Assembly (NCBI RefSeq): GCF_000368625.1
Contig: NZ_KB849575.1
Coordinates: 551,202 to 615,201, forward strand
Direction of reading: 5' to 3'
Source: Acinetobacter schindleri CIP 107287
GTDB taxonomy: Bacteria > Pseudomonadota > Gammaproteobacteria > Pseudomonadales > Moraxellaceae
DNA: 64,000 nt
Of this stretch, positions 49,794 through 58,984 are shown piece by piece. The notes below the pieces were generated by a model. It worked only from the letters and a program-made list of their open reading frames with translations, was not told the DNA's origin and did not search any database. Numbering within the stretch: position 1 is the first letter of the stretch; every line of letters begins with the position of its first letter. Both the position numbers and the translations under genes were made by a program.

Positions 49794-50060
49794 ATGAAAA
49801 CATCTAAATTTACTGACAGCCAGATCATGTCCATTTTAAAACAGGCGGAGTCTGGCACACCTGTAGCCACCCTTTGTCGTGAACATGGCATGAGTAATGC
49901 CACGTTTTATAAATGGCGTGCCAAATATGGCGGTATGGATACCTCATTGATGGCTCGACTGAAAGAGCTGGAAGCAGAAAATACCAGACTAAAAAAAATG
50001 TATGCTGAAGAGCGATTAAAGGCAGAGATTGTTCAGGAAGCAATGTCAAAAAAGTGGTGA
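49794..50060 (+). CDS. IS3-family transposase OrfA
   Basis: An 88-residue protein with a helix-turn-helix ([19 protein letters not shown], about 21-40) and a leucine-zipper-like tail. The overlap with OrfB contains the slippery run AAAAAAG at 50048-50054, the usual site for the -1 frameshift that produces the OrfAB transposase. Confidence 0.92.
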   Translation: MKTSKFTDSQIMSILKQAESGTPVATLCREHGMSNATFYKWRAKYGGMDTSLMARLKELEAENTRLKKMYAEERLKAEIVQEAMSKKW

Positions 50061-50869
50061 AGCCATCTTGCCGACGTCAGATGGCTCAACAAGCCGTTGC
50101 CCTGCATGCGGTTAGTATCCGTTTAGCTTGCTCTGCATTTGGCATTAGTGAAACCTGCTACCGTTATCAGGCTAAACTTTGCGATGACAATGCATTAATT
50201 GCTAAACAGCTCATTGAACTCACTGAGGAAAATTCCGATTGGGGATTTGGTCTGTGCTTCTCATATTTACGACATGTTGAGAATCACTGCTGGAATCACA
50301 AGCGGGTTTACCGCATTTACTGTGAGTTGGCACTAAATCTGCGTATTAAACCGAGAAGAAGACTAAAACGGCACGCGCCTGAACCATTGAAAGAACCAAT
50401 CCGAGAAAATCAGGTCTGGTCATTAGATTTTATGCATGATCAGCTGATCGATGGTCGAAAGTTCCGATTATTAAATGTGATTGATGACTACCGTCGAGAA
50501 GGCTTAGCGATTGAAGCAGGATTCTCATTACCTACAATCCGAGTTATTCGTACGTTGAATCAGTTGCTGGAGTGGCGAGAAAAGCCGTTAGTTATTCGGT
50601 GTGACAATGGCCCGGAGTTTATCAGTCATGAATTTGTACGCTGGGCAACTGAACAAGGTATTCGTATTGAATATATTCAACCAGGTAAGCCACAGCAGAA
50701 TGCGTATATTGAACGTTATAATCGGACTATACGTTATAGCTGGCTAAGCAAGCATCTATTTGACACACTGGAAGAAGTACAAGATTATGCAACGAGTTGG
50801 CTGTGGCATTACAACTATGAAAGACCACACCAAGCAAACAAAGGAAAGCCACCTCTCATGGCTGCTTAA
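50054..50869 (+). CDS. IS3-family transposase OrfB (made by -1 frameshift)
   Basis: The catalytic half of about 271 residues with an integrase-type rve domain: [10 protein letters not shown] (D), IRCDNGPEF (D) and [13 protein letters not shown] (E) supply the DDE triad. It overlaps OrfA by 7 bp and is read from OrfA in the -1 frame. The frame appears intact. Confidence 0.92.
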   Translation: MVKPSCRRQMAQQAVALHAVSIRLACSAFGISETCYRYQAKLCDDNALIAKQLIELTEENSDWGFGLCFSYLRHVENHCWNHKRVYRIYCELALNLRIKPRRRLKRHAPEPLKEPIRENQVWSLDFMHDQLIDGRKFRLLNVIDDYRREGLAIEAGFSLPTIRVIRTLNQLLEWREKPLVIRCDNGPEFISHEFVRWATEQGIRIEYIQPGKPQQNAYIERYNRTIRYSWLSKHLFDTLEEVQDYATSWLWHYNYERPHQANKGKPPLMAA

Positions 50870-50916
50870 CCTCTACTTTTAACTTCGGTTATTTATGGGA
50901 GGATTACCAAATGAAA

Positions 50917-51029
50917 TTCCTTTCTCCTTGTAAGAGATGAGCAGCACTGCTGCGCAAAGGAGAGGTTATATCTAAGAAATCCTTTATCCTCTTGCGAAGT
51001 AATACTTCTCATCCTAAAGGGAGAAGGAA
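50917..51029. repeat. Small palindromic intergenic repeat (MITE-like)
   Basis: A 113-bp stretch with inverted ends TTCCTTTCTCC and GGAGAAGGAA and internal hairpins GCAGCACTGCTGC and GAAGTAATACTTC. It has no reading frame. The IS3 element lies directly beside it. The rest of 50909-51285 shows nothing else apart from a terminator. Confidence 0.5.
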
Positions 51030-51170
51030 CTTTCAATATTCATTTAAATATGAATATAACGATCATTTTTTGATTTATGAAATAGATCTTATATAGAAGA
51101 TGTTTTTTTTTAATAAACAGAGTAGTCATTAATGAAGTTCTGACTCAGAATAAATTAAAATTCAAAATAT

Positions 51171-51202
51171 AAAAAAAGGAAGTCATCTATAAGACACTTC
51201 CT
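51171..51202 (-). terminator. Terminator after the small hypothetical gene
   Basis: On the minus strand AGGAAGT pairs with ACTTCCT, followed by seven T residues. Confidence 0.7.
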
Positions 51203-51285
51203 CATAAAAAAATAAATTTTATCGCTATCTTTGATTAAAAATAGATCAGGATTCAAATGCATCTTTTTTTAATGCAAGTAAAGGA

Positions 51286-51513
51286 TTACATGATTCTCTC
51301 TTTAAACTTAAATAGCTCATTACTTTGAGCATAGAAAGACCGACCGTCCATATTTAAGTCAACTTCAAGACCTGACTGTAAAAGAACTTTCTTGCCAACT
51401 TCGACCCATTTAAAGCCTTGGCGGGTATTTTGCTGTTTATTTAATGGGATAAGAGAAACCAGGATTTCAGTGCCATTGGCTGCTTTAGCAATTAAATTAT
51501 TAAATTGATTCAT
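51286..51513 (-). CDS. Small protein of unknown function next to csp
   Basis: A 75-residue soluble basic protein with no recognised motif. The start is preceded by a weak AGGTAACAC site. It lies 63 bp downstream of the csp terminator on the same strand and has its own terminator, which supports a real gene. Predicted mainly beta (ILVSLIPL, KVLLQSGLEVDLNM). No function can be assigned. Confidence 0.6.
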   Translation of the reverse strand: MNQFNNLIAKAANGTEILVSLIPLNKQQNTRQGFKWVEVGKKVLLQSGLEVDLNMDGRSFYAQSNELFKFKERIM

Positions 51514-51575
51514 TGTGTTACCTATTATTTTAATGTTTCTTCTATTTTTGAAAATAGAATAAAACTAGGGATTTC

Positions 51576-51612
51576 AAAAAATGAGAGGGAGCCTGATGTG
51601 CAGGCTCCCTCT
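51576..51612 (-). terminator. csp terminator
   Basis: On the minus strand a perfect 12-bp stem AGAGGGAGCCTG/CAGGCTCCCTCT with a 5-nt loop, followed by TTTTTT. Confidence 0.9.
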
Positions 51613-51627
51613 AATGAATGTTGTCGA

Positions 51628-51837
51628 TTAAAGAGCGACAATATTCACAGCATTAGGACCTTTTTGACCTTCAACAATGCTGAAAGAAACCTGTTGGCCT
51701 TCAAATAAAGTTTTGAAACCTGAACTGCTAATTTCTCGGAAATGAGCAAAAACGTCTGGACCTGATTCTTGTTGAATAAAGCCAAAACCTTTAGTTTCGT
51801 TGAACCATTTTACTGTGCCAGTAACTGTATTAGACAT
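51628..51837 (-). CDS. Cold-shock-domain protein (CspA family)
   Basis: A 69-residue OB-fold nucleic-acid-binding protein. RNP1 is KGFGFIQ (about 16-22) and RNP2 is VFAHF (about 29-33); the start GTVKWFN is typical. It binds single-stranded RNA and acts as an RNA chaperone. An AT-rich region of more than 500 bp with no gene lies upstream, which fits a long cold-shock leader. The 'FREI' in place of the usual 'FSDI' is a small family difference. Confidence 0.95.
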   Translation of the reverse strand: MSNTVTGTVKWFNETKGFGFIQQESGPDVFAHFREISSSGFKTLFEGQQVSFSIVEGQKGPNAVNIVAL

Positions 51838-52364
51838 AAAATAACCTTTTGATTTTTAGTATTTTTCGAATTAAATAAACGAAAATATGCTGAGAATAGG
51901 AAAGAATTGAAATGATGATCTGAAAAAACGAATGCTTATAAAATAATTAAAAACGACGATACTTAAAGAAAATAGAATAACAACACTTTGTATTTGATAG
52001 TCATCATACATGATATATCAAAATATTCAATAAAAAATTAAATTATTATACAAATAATTTATAAGAGACTGTTCATGCACAGATTATTAATCGTCTTAAG
52101 TCCTACTTGAAACTATTTTAAGTCGCTATTTAGCATTTGCTGAATACAGACTTCTCCTTAAACATTAATTGATCTATACACGGTGTCACAAAGCGCTACA
52201 ACTTCCACGTATGCCCCATAGTATTTTAGAAAGGCGCCTAATAAGCGATATAACTCCTTTGAATGTGAGTGAACAATCGCCGTCATTTAAATAATAGAAG
52301 ATAAAAAACAAAAGCTTAAAGCCAAATTTGTTTTTTATCAAAAGGGTAATAATAAGGAAGTCAC
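51838..52364. other. Gene-free region between csp and katE
   Basis: About 530 bp of AT-rich sequence between divergent genes, holding both promoters. I found no structured element or repeat in it beyond the probable csp leader next to 51838. Confidence 0.55.
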
Positions 52365-54485
52365 ATGAAAGAGACCAAGAGTGAGCTAGCAGGTACTGAT
52401 CGTCCGGATTTGAAAAATCATAATGAGAAGAATGCCCAGCTTGATGCATACCGTCGTGATGCAACTGGGCAGGCTCTGACCACCAACCAGGGGGTGAAAA
52501 TTTCTGATAACCAGAATAGCCTGAAAGCTGGTACCCGTGGTGGAACTTTACTGGAAGACTTTATCTTTCAGGAAAAAATGACGCATTTTGACCATGAGCG
52601 TATTCCTGAACGTATTGTGCATGCCCGTGGTGTGGCAGCACATGGTGTATTTAAGGCTTATCCTGGCAATGAGCGTTTTACCAAGGCTGGATTCTTGACC
52701 GATACTGAGCGCGAAACTCCCATGTTTGTCCGCTTTTCTACCGTACAGGGTCCACGAGGTTCAGCGGATACAGTACGTGATATTCGCGGGTTTGCGATGA
52801 AGTTCTATACTCAGGAAGGGGTATATGACCTGGTGGGAAATAATGCGCCAGTATTCTTTATCCAGGATGGAATCAAGTTCCCGGATTTCGTGCATGCGAT
52901 GAAGCCTGAACCACATACCGAGATTCCTACTGCACAGACTGCGCATGATACATTCTGGGATTTCGTTTCTCTCGTGCCTGAAACTGCCCATGCGGTGATG
53001 TGGGCAATGTCTGACCGTGCTATTCCACGTAACTTCCGTTCAATTCAAGGCTTCGGTGTCAATACTTTCCGTATGATCAATGCGGATGGTGAAGCAGTTT
53101 TTGTTAAATTCCACTGGACACCAAAACAAGGTCTGACCCAGCTGACTTGGGATGAGGCACAAAAACTGGCAGGTCGTGACCCAGATTTTCACCGTCGTGA
53201 TTTGTATGATGCAATTGAGTCAGGCAATTATCCGGAATGGGAACTAGGTGTACAGATCGTACCTGAAGCAGATGAGCACAAGTTTGATTTTGACCTGCTG
53301 GATGCGACTAAACTCATTCCTGAAGAGCTTGTACCGGTTACACCAATTGGTAGCTTTGTACTTAACCGTAATGTGGAAAACTTCTTTGCAGAAACCGAGC
53401 AGGTGGCCTTCTGTCCGGCACATATTGTACCGGGGATTGATTTCTCGAATGACCCATTACTACAGGCACGTGTGTTCTCCTATACCGATACACAGTTGAT
53501 TCGTCTAGGTGGACCAAACTTCCACCAGATTCCAATTAATCAGCCAGTTTGCCCATTCCATAATAATCAGCGTGATGGTTATCATCAGCGTGCGATCCAT
53601 CGTGGACAGGCCTCTTATGAACCAAATTCTATCGATAATAACTGGCCAACGGAAACCACACCGGCAGCGTCGAATGGTGGTTTCGAAAGTTATGCCGAGC
53701 GTATTGACGGACGTAAGATTCGTGAGCGTAGTCCATCATTTAGCGACCACTTTACCCAGGCACGATTGTATTACCGCAGTCTGACGCCATATGAACAATG
53801 TCATGTGGTGAATGCTTATGTTTTTGAGCTGAGCAAGGTGCAACGTTTGTATATCCGTGAACGTGAAGTGCTAGAAATTCTGTGCAATATCGATCTGGAT
53901 CTGGCTCAGCAAGTGGCAACCAAACTGGGGATTGCAATTCCGCCAGAAAAACTGAATGTGGAATTGCCGGAAGTAACGCCATCTAAACGCATTTCTCTGG
54001 AAGCCTTCCCGGCACCCGATATTAAGGGCAAGAAAATTGCTGTTCTAGTGCATGACAAGGTTAATCAGGCGAATGTGGATGCGGTATTGGCTTGGGCCAA
54101 GGAGGAAAGTGCCATTGCTGAGGTACTCGCTCCGACACCTGCACCTGTATTGAGCAGCAATGGTGCAGAAGTAATGGCAGATGGTATGCAACGAGGTGAG
54201 CCATCAGTACTTTATGATGCCGTTGTTATGGTCGATGGTGATAATTATGACCAGGTGTTGAAAGACGGCACGGCAAAACACTACATCATTGAAGCTTACG
54301 TACACTTAAAGCCAATTGTACTCTTGGGTGAAAAAGCTGATCTGATCAATACTTTAGGTTTGGTCGCTGATGAAGGCACGCTTTCACATCAAGATTTCAA
54401 ATCCGTCGCTATGGAATTAAAGCAACTAATTATGAAACATCGTGTTTGGGCGCGTGAAGAAATCTCGGAAATGATTCCGGGCTAA
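52365..54485 (+). CDS. katE: Large-subunit catalase HPII
   Basis: A 706-residue monofunctional catalase of clade 2. The catalytic histidine is in [14 protein letters not shown] (about 83-96), the haem-ligand tyrosine in [10 protein letters not shown] (about 370-380), and a C-terminal flavodoxin-like or DJ-1/PfpI-like domain covers about 555-700. It breaks down hydrogen peroxide in the cytoplasm. AAGGAAG precedes the ATG. It ends at a strong bidirectional terminator. Confidence 0.95.
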   Translation: MKETKSELAGTDRPDLKNHNEKNAQLDAYRRDATGQALTTNQGVKISDNQNSLKAGTRGGTLLEDFIFQEKMTHFDHERIPERIVHARGVAAHGVFKAYPGNERFTKAGFLTDTERETPMFVRFSTVQGPRGSADTVRDIRGFAMKFYTQEGVYDLVGNNAPVFFIQDGIKFPDFVHAMKPEPHTEIPTAQTAHDTFWDFVSLVPETAHAVMWAMSDRAIPRNFRSIQGFGVNTFRMINADGEAVFVKFHWTPKQGLTQLTWDEAQKLAGRDPDFHRRDLYDAIESGNYPEWELGVQIVPEADEHKFDFDLLDATKLIPEELVPVTPIGSFVLNRNVENFFAETEQVAFCPAHIVPGIDFSNDPLLQARVFSYTDTQLIRLGGPNFHQIPINQPVCPFHNNQRDGYHQRAIHRGQASYEPNSIDNNWPTETTPAASNGGFESYAERIDGRKIRERSPSFSDHFTQARLYYRSLTPYEQCHVVNAYVFELSKVQRLYIREREVLEILCNIDLDLAQQVATKLGIAIPPEKLNVELPEVTPSKRISLEAFPAPDIKGKKIAVLVHDKVNQANVDAVLAWAKEESAIAEVLAPTPAPVLSSNGAEVMADGMQRGEPSVLYDAVVMVDGDNYDQVLKDGTAKHYIIEAYVHLKPIVLLGEKADLINTLGLVADEGTLSHQDFKSVAMELKQLIMKHRVWAREEISEMIPG

Positions 54486-54503
54486 TTCCTGTATATCCTG
54501 AAT

Positions 54504-54534
54504 TAAAAAACCGGCTTTGATAAGCCGGTTTTTT
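54504..54534. terminator. Bidirectional terminator between katE and lrgB
   Basis: CCGGCTT and AAGCCGG with a TGAT loop, preceded by AAAAAA and followed by TTTTTT, so it works for both convergent genes. Confidence 0.92.
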
Positions 54535-54545
54535 AAAGAAATATG

Positions 54546-55238
54546 CTAGAGAATGGCAACTGTCAAACGGATCAGATAAGGTCCAACCAGCACCATAAAC
54601 ACCCCGGCAAGCACCATGGTCAGACAGGCAGCAACACCTTCTTCTTCATGTCGGGCAAAGGCCTTACTGGTACCAAAACCGTGGGCGGCATTACCAAAAG
54701 CGGCACCCTGGGCAAAACGGGAATTCAGTTTCATCGCCATTAATAGTAAATCACCAAATACCACACCTGCTGTTCCGGTAATCATAGTAAATAAAATCAC
54801 CAGTTCAACTGAACCGCCAATATTGGATGTCAGTTCCATGGCAAAAGGTGTTGAAATCGAACGGGCCATCAGGCTATAAGTCGTTTCCTGATCAAACTGG
54901 AACAGTCTAGCCAGGTAGTAGGAACTGATCACGCTCACAATCATACCTACTACAATGCCGAGGCTGATTGAAAAAGCATGTTGCCGGATCACTTTGCGAT
55001 ATTCATAAATCGGTACGGCAAAAGCTACGGTTGCCGGTCCCAACATCCACATAATCCATTTGCTATCTTGCATATAGGTTTCATAGGAGACATGAAACAG
55101 GCTCATGCCGACAATAATCACACATGGCACAAACAGACCTGGATTCAGCAGTGAATAGGGAAATTTACGGTACAGCTTTTTCGCCAGGATATAGCTAACA
55201 ATGGTGGCTATGACACAGAGCAGGGAAGCAGTATTCAT
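54546..55238 (-). CDS. LrgB/CidB-family membrane protein
   Basis: A 230-residue inner-membrane protein with six to seven helices and the family motif KPWIMWMLGPATVAFAVPIY read as MWMLGPATVAFAVPIY, plus a C-terminal GFGTSKAFARHEEEG. LrgB/CidB proteins act with LrgA/CidA in murein hydrolase control, programmed lysis or pyruvate/glycolate transport. It overlaps lrgA by 4 bp. Which of these roles applies is unknown. Confidence 0.88.
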   Translation of the reverse strand: MNTASLLCVIATIVSYILAKKLYRKFPYSLLNPGLFVPCVIIVGMSLFHVSYETYMQDSKWIMWMLGPATVAFAVPIYEYRKVIRQHAFSISLGIVVGMIVSVISSYYLARLFQFDQETTYSLMARSISTPFAMELTSNIGGSVELVILFTMITGTAGVVFGDLLLMAMKLNSRFAQGAAFGNAAHGFGTSKAFARHEEEGVAACLTMVLAGVFMVLVGPYLIRLTVAIL

Positions 55239-55660
55239 TTCTGTTCAGCCTCCCGCAAGCTAACTTGACGTTTGGCTTTCCAGGCTGCTTCCAGCTTAAA
55301 GCCCCAGAACACGGTATAGGCAGTGATGACCATGACCAGGATTGTGCCAAGAGTAACAGCCAGTACTAGCTGCCAGCCTTGGGTCAGGAACAGGTTTTTA
55401 TATTTAATGACACCGACCACACAAGGTACAAACAGCAGTACCAGATCACCGAGAATAAAGCTGGAACCTGCTTTAATCCACTGCAGTTTAAACACGCCAC
55501 TCAGCAGGGCAGCCAATACCAGAAACAGACCAATCAGGCCGCCAGAAATCGGCAAATCCAGCCATTGCTGGATAAGCGCGCCTATTTCCCAAATAGCAAT
55601 CAGCAGGAGAAGCTGAAAAATAATCAGGCCAATCCGGGCCCATTTTGTTTTGTTCAGCAT
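55235..55660 (-). CDS. LrgA/CidA-family holin-like membrane protein
   Basis: A 141-residue protein with four membrane helices and the motif LPISGGLIGLFLV, LFVPCVVGVI, as in the CidA/LrgA family. It oligomerises in the membrane. It is the first gene of a two-gene operon with lrgB and is divergent from a LysR regulator, as cidAB is from cidR. Confidence 0.88.
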   Translation of the reverse strand: MLNKTKWARIGLIIFQLLLLIAIWEIGALIQQWLDLPISGGLIGLFLVLAALLSGVFKLQWIKAGSSFILGDLVLLFVPCVVGVIKYKNLFLTQGWQLVLAVTLGTILVMVITAYTVFWGFKLEAAWKAKRQVSLREAEQK

Positions 55661-55761
55661 AATGAATCACAATATCTTGAAACTATAGTTATATTTTAAA
55701 ATTGACCAGTTGCTTATATTATGAATAATAAAATTAAAATTATGCTGAATTGGAATAATCG

Positions 55762-56664
55762 GTGGATCTTAAAAGCCTGAACATTTTTGTGAAGATTGTG
55801 CAGCTACAAAGCTTTAGCCTGGCAGCTGAAGAAATCTCGGTGACACAACCGACCATTTCCAAGGCGATTGATAGCCTGGAAGAAGAAATTGGCGCACCAC
55901 TATTTCATAAGGGACAGGCCGGACGGAAGCGTGATACGGCATTGACCTATATCGGCGAGCAGGTCTATCAGCATGCACTGACAATTCTAGATGAACAGCA
56001 ACGGATATTTGAAACAGTCACGAGAATCCAGCAACTTAAACAGGGCAAACTGACTATTGGTTTGCCACCGATCGGTTCGACCTTATTTAGCCGGCTGATC
56101 GCGCAATTCCATAAACAGTATCCGAATATCGAACTGAGCTTTTTTGAAGTCGGCGCGAATGCGATTGAAGATGCGATTCTGGCGAAAAAGGTTGATGTGG
56201 GGATTTTGCTCGGACATTTACCGCCGAATTTAAACAGTATTCCGATCATTGATTCACCGATGTGTCTGCTGTCACGCAAGACTTCAGCCTGGAAAAACCG
56301 GAAAATGGTTTCCTTGATTGAACTGAAAGAAGAATCTTTTTTACTGTTTAATGATACCTTTCGACTTAATCCGATGATTATTCAAGCAGCCCATCAGGTG
56401 GGTTTTGAGCCTAATATTGTCTGTAAAAGCAGTCAGTGGGATTTTATTGCCAAAATGGTGGATCTGGATGTCGGGATTACTCTGTTGCCCAAAATTTATT
56501 GCGAAAAGCTGGATCAGGAAAAATTCAGTATCAGTATGCTGGAAAATCCATCCATGCGCTGGACCATCGGCATGGCCTGGAATACAACGGTCGCGATGAC
56601 TCCAGCCGCACGGGCTTGGTTACAGATTGTGGAAGAGAATCTGGACCAGATCAGCTTTTTCTAA
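55762..56664 (+). CDS. LysR-family regulator divergent from lrgAB (CidR-like)
   Basis: A 300-residue LysR protein with the N-terminal helix-turn-helix (SFSLAAEEISVTQPTISKAI, about 18-37) and a C-terminal ligand domain. The start is a GTG at 55762. Divergent placement 100 bp from lrgA suggests it controls that operon, as CidR does. The ligand is unknown; in CidR systems it is tied to acetate or pyruvate metabolism. Confidence 0.85.
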   Translation: MDLKSLNIFVKIVQLQSFSLAAEEISVTQPTISKAIDSLEEEIGAPLFHKGQAGRKRDTALTYIGEQVYQHALTILDEQQRIFETVTRIQQLKQGKLTIGLPPIGSTLFSRLIAQFHKQYPNIELSFFEVGANAIEDAILAKKVDVGILLGHLPPNLNSIPIIDSPMCLLSRKTSAWKNRKMVSLIELKEESFLLFNDTFRLNPMIIQAAHQVGFEPNIVCKSSQWDFIAKMVDLDVGITLLPKIYCEKLDQEKFSISMLENPSMRWTIGMAWNTTVAMTPAARAWLQIVEENLDQISFF

Positions 56665-56680
56665 TTCAATATCTTAAAAC

Positions 56681-57238
56681 TTATTTTTCTGTAACTGACC
56701 AGCGACGGTTTACTGAAGTGCCAGCATTATTGTAATGAATCACTTTGGCGTAGTTACCGACCGCCGTAGCATTCTCTGGAATATCCTTGGTCACGACACT
56801 ACCAGCGCCGATGGTGGCATTATTGCCAATCTTGACGTCATCAATAATACAGACATTTGGGCCGATATAGACATTGTCGCCAATAGTTGCTGCCTGCCGG
56901 CCACCATTCGCCCCAATGGTAGTGAACTGGGACAGGTTCACGTTATTGCCAATAATCGTGGTTGGATTGACCACCAGTGGCCCGCCATGACCGATATACA
57001 GTCCATAACCAATTTGCGTGGTGCAATGAATGTCGATGCCGTATTTCTTTTTCTTATAATAAAAAATCGGATAAGCCAGTTTGGCAATCCATGATTTTGA
57101 CGCAGCCAGACGTAACCAGAAGCTAAAGTTAAAGCCTCGGTTAAACAGATAATTCTTAATCAAAGATTTTGCTGAAGTGTTACCGCAATAGCGATACAGA
57201 TCACTTAATATCAGTTGCCAGGTCATGAGGAAAAGCAA
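56681..57238 (-). CDS. Serine acetyltransferase-like hexapeptide-repeat acyltransferase
   Basis: A 185-residue protein with an N-terminal helical domain and a left-handed beta-helix from about residue 70 (GYGLYIGHGGPLVV, then IGDNVYIGPNVCII and IGAGSVVTKDIP). The catalytic histidine is in GHGGP. The layout is that of CysE-type serine O-acetyltransferases and of colanic-acid-type acetyltransferases; the shorter helical part and lack of the CysE tail favour a surface-polysaccharide role. Its partner genes are absent, so the substrate is open. Confidence 0.72.
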   Translation of the reverse strand: MLFLMTWQLILSDLYRYCGNTSAKSLIKNYLFNRGFNFSFWLRLAASKSWIAKLAYPIFYYKKKKYGIDIHCTTQIGYGLYIGHGGPLVVNPTTIIGNNVNLSQFTTIGANGGRQAATIGDNVYIGPNVCIIDDVKIGNNATIGAGSVVTKDIPENATAVGNYAKVIHYNNAGTSVNRRWSVTEK

Positions 57239-57361
57239 AAAGAAAAGACAGGCTATTTTGCGCTGAAATGCTTGATTTCGGAAGTCTGAAAGACTAGCGG
57301 ATTTAATAAAAAACTCAATTTAAAATTTGTATAAATCTACTTTTAGAAATGTAAAAGGGTA

Positions 57362-57390
57362 TTGTTCCCTTAGTTAATGCGATCTATATT
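57362..57390 (+). promoter_or_regulatory. Sigma-70 promoter of the RNA candidate
   Basis: TTGTTC (57362-57367) and TATATT (57385-57390) with the ideal 17-bp spacer; predicted start near 57397. Confidence 0.65.
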
Positions 57391-57396
57391 GTACTC

Positions 57397-57532
57397 ACGG
57401 TAGGTCAAAAACCAAACGGCTACCATTTAGTTGGACGGATCAATGACAGTTAGTTGAGTCAGAACTTCGGTTCAGACAATAGATCTAGCACTAGCCATCC
57501 AACACAGAGCCCGCAGCGATGCGGGCTTTTTA
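57397..57532 (+). ncRNA. Candidate structured small RNA with intrinsic terminator
   Basis: About 135 nt with no reading frame, in the 493-bp gap 57239-57731. Four paired regions can be drawn: GGTAG/CTACC (57399-57403/57420-57424); a long-range stem GTTGGACGG/CCATCCAAC (57430-57438/57495-57503, one mismatch); inside it a hairpin GAAC-TTCG-GTTC (57462-57473), extended by GTC/GAC past an A-A mismatch; and the terminator GCCCGC/GCGGGC with five T (57509-57531). A good promoter sits at the expected distance. The TTCG tetraloop and the closing long-range stem argue for a real folded RNA. I do not recognise the family. Confidence 0.65.
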
Positions 57533-57731
57533 ATGTCTGGTTTTTAGTTTTGTCTGTGCGATTAAAGGGAGTAGCAACAAACTATTCATTTGGTTTTGCA
57601 ATCCATCTTATGCCGGAATAATATCCTGCTAAAAAATCTTACATATTCGTTTGAAAGCCTTTTAAATAAATATGTTATAAGAATTTAGAAGATGAGAATT
57701 AATAAATCCAAATTAAAAGGAGGGCACCGCA

Positions 57732-57956
57732 ATGACAAAAGAGATGATTGATGTGCAAGTCAAAAACCAGTATGGAAAAATCCTTGATGTAAAAGCATTA
57801 TTGCGCGCCAGTGCCCAGCATAGAGATCCTTCCCAACGTTTAGAACAGCAAGTTGAATACATTGTGGTGGACGATGAAATTATTCGGCCTACGATTGAAT
57901 TGCTATTTGCCAGTGAGCAAACAGACTGTATTTATCGTGTTATGGAACCAAAATAG
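57732..57956 (+). CDS. Small protein of unknown function
   Basis: A 74-residue acidic protein, MTKEMIDVQVKNQ onward, preceded by AAAGGAGGGC. It has no membrane segment or known motif. It is followed by a good terminator (57995), so it is probably a real monocistronic gene. It lies 200 bp downstream of the RNA candidate in the same direction; whether they are related is unknown. Confidence 0.65.
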   Translation: MTKEMIDVQVKNQYGKILDVKALLRASAQHRDPSQRLEQQVEYIVVDDEIIRPTIELLFASEQTDCIYRVMEPK

Positions 57957-57994
57957 GAAACTATTTTTTAGTTAAGCCTGGCAATATAGAATCT

Positions 57995-58024
57995 ATAGCT
58001 CATCTAAGGATGGGCTATTTTTTT
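57995..58024 (+). terminator. Terminator after the 74-residue gene
   Basis: ATAGCTCATC and GATGGGCTAT form a 10-bp stem (one G-U) around TAAG, followed by seven T. Confidence 0.85.
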
Positions 58025-58037
58025 AAATCCTATTATT

Positions 58038-58310
58038 TCAGATTAACTGATTAAAAATAAATGCCAGCAGATGATAACGAACCAAGGGATGAGGATCGGA
58101 TACTTCGCTACGGTTTATACGGATTTGTTGGCATACCTGTCCTAAGTCATGTTTCTGTGCAAGGAGATATTCTTGAGACAGAGGATCGGGTTGAAGCCTG
58201 AGCTGGCGATTTTGAGACTTTAAATTAAAAGCATTCAGGCATTCTTCTATATTTTGGTGAAGCTGAAATAGGACAAGGGCTTGAGTGTTATGTTGATGAG
58301 CATATCGCAT
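58038..58310 (-). CDS. Small protein of unknown function
   Basis: A 90-residue, probably helical protein rich in Gln, Leu and His ([20 protein letters not shown] at the start). No known motif is seen. It is convergent with the 74-residue gene and lies in a run of minus-strand genes of unknown function. The ribosome-binding site is weak, so the start is uncertain. Confidence 0.5.
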   Translation of the reverse strand: MRYAHQHNTQALVLFQLHQNIEECLNAFNLKSQNRQLRLQPDPLSQEYLLAQKHDLGQVCQQIRINRSEVSDPHPLVRYHLLAFIFNQLI

Positions 58311-58427
58311 AATTTAGATTCTATTCTTATCTATTATTATGCACTTAGCTTAACGCGATTTTTAACTCAATACCTGAATAGTAGATAGTTCAGGCATTTA
58401 ATTAATAACTTGCCAACGAGCTTAAAC

Positions 58428-58778
58428 TTAAAAACTTTTTAGAGTGACATTCACATCATAATGACCAAATTCTTCCAGAATCTGCTGAAGCGTTTGTTGT
58501 CCCAATGCATCTGCAGCTGCAATTTGTACTTCCTGATTGGTCTTACTGTCAAAGCATTCAATCGTCTGAATCAGCCATTGATGTTCATATTCAGTTTTCT
58601 TAATCAGTATGCGACGTGGTTGCAGCGCATCACTGATCTGGCGAGGCAAGACATACGTGATCGCCAACTGAATATGTTCTAGTTCATCGGCAGCACTGAC
58701 AAAAGTAATGACCCAGTTTCCCACCTTGCTCAGTTGCATGGGATTATCAAAGGCATCGAATTCAAGATAGTGTTGCAT
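58428..58778 (-). CDS. Protein of unknown function
   Basis: A 116-residue protein, MQHYLEFDAFDNPMQLSK onward, predicted alpha/beta, without membrane segments or a recognised motif. It is on the same strand as its neighbours but 117 and 206 bp away from them, so it may have its own promoter. No function can be assigned. Confidence 0.55.
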   Translation of the reverse strand: MQHYLEFDAFDNPMQLSKVGNWVITFVSAADELEHIQLAITYVLPRQISDALQPRRILIKKTEYEHQWLIQTIECFDSKTNQEVQIAAADALGQQTLQQILEEFGHYDVNVTLKSF

Positions 58779-58984
58779 AAGCGTGGGAAGAATAAAAAGT
58801 AATACATTCTATATGGCTTTAAATCCTTAATATAGCTATGCATCTATAGTCGAAAGTAAATGAATACAACTACTTTTGTACGAATTAAAATTATATTTTT
58901 CAATTAAATAGAAAAATTTTTTCGCCGGATTTATTCATCTTTAAACTTAAGATAGACTTAAAAAGACTGAATCTATGTAGAGTT

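Larger units (their letters stand above)
49723..50908. mobile_element. IS3-family insertion sequence with 4-bp target duplication
   Basis: A 1,186-bp element whose ends are inverted: GGTAATCCCCCCTAAAAATAA at the left and GGTAATCCTCCCATAAATAA (complement) at the right. AAAT is present directly outside both ends (49719-49722, 50909-50912), the short duplication expected of IS3. Both transposase frames are intact, so it may be active and recent. Confidence 0.9.

Noticed and set aside
52186..52464. Minus-strand reading frame of 92 codons before katE
   Set aside because: It overlaps the katE start, has odd composition and no ribosome-binding site; a shadow.
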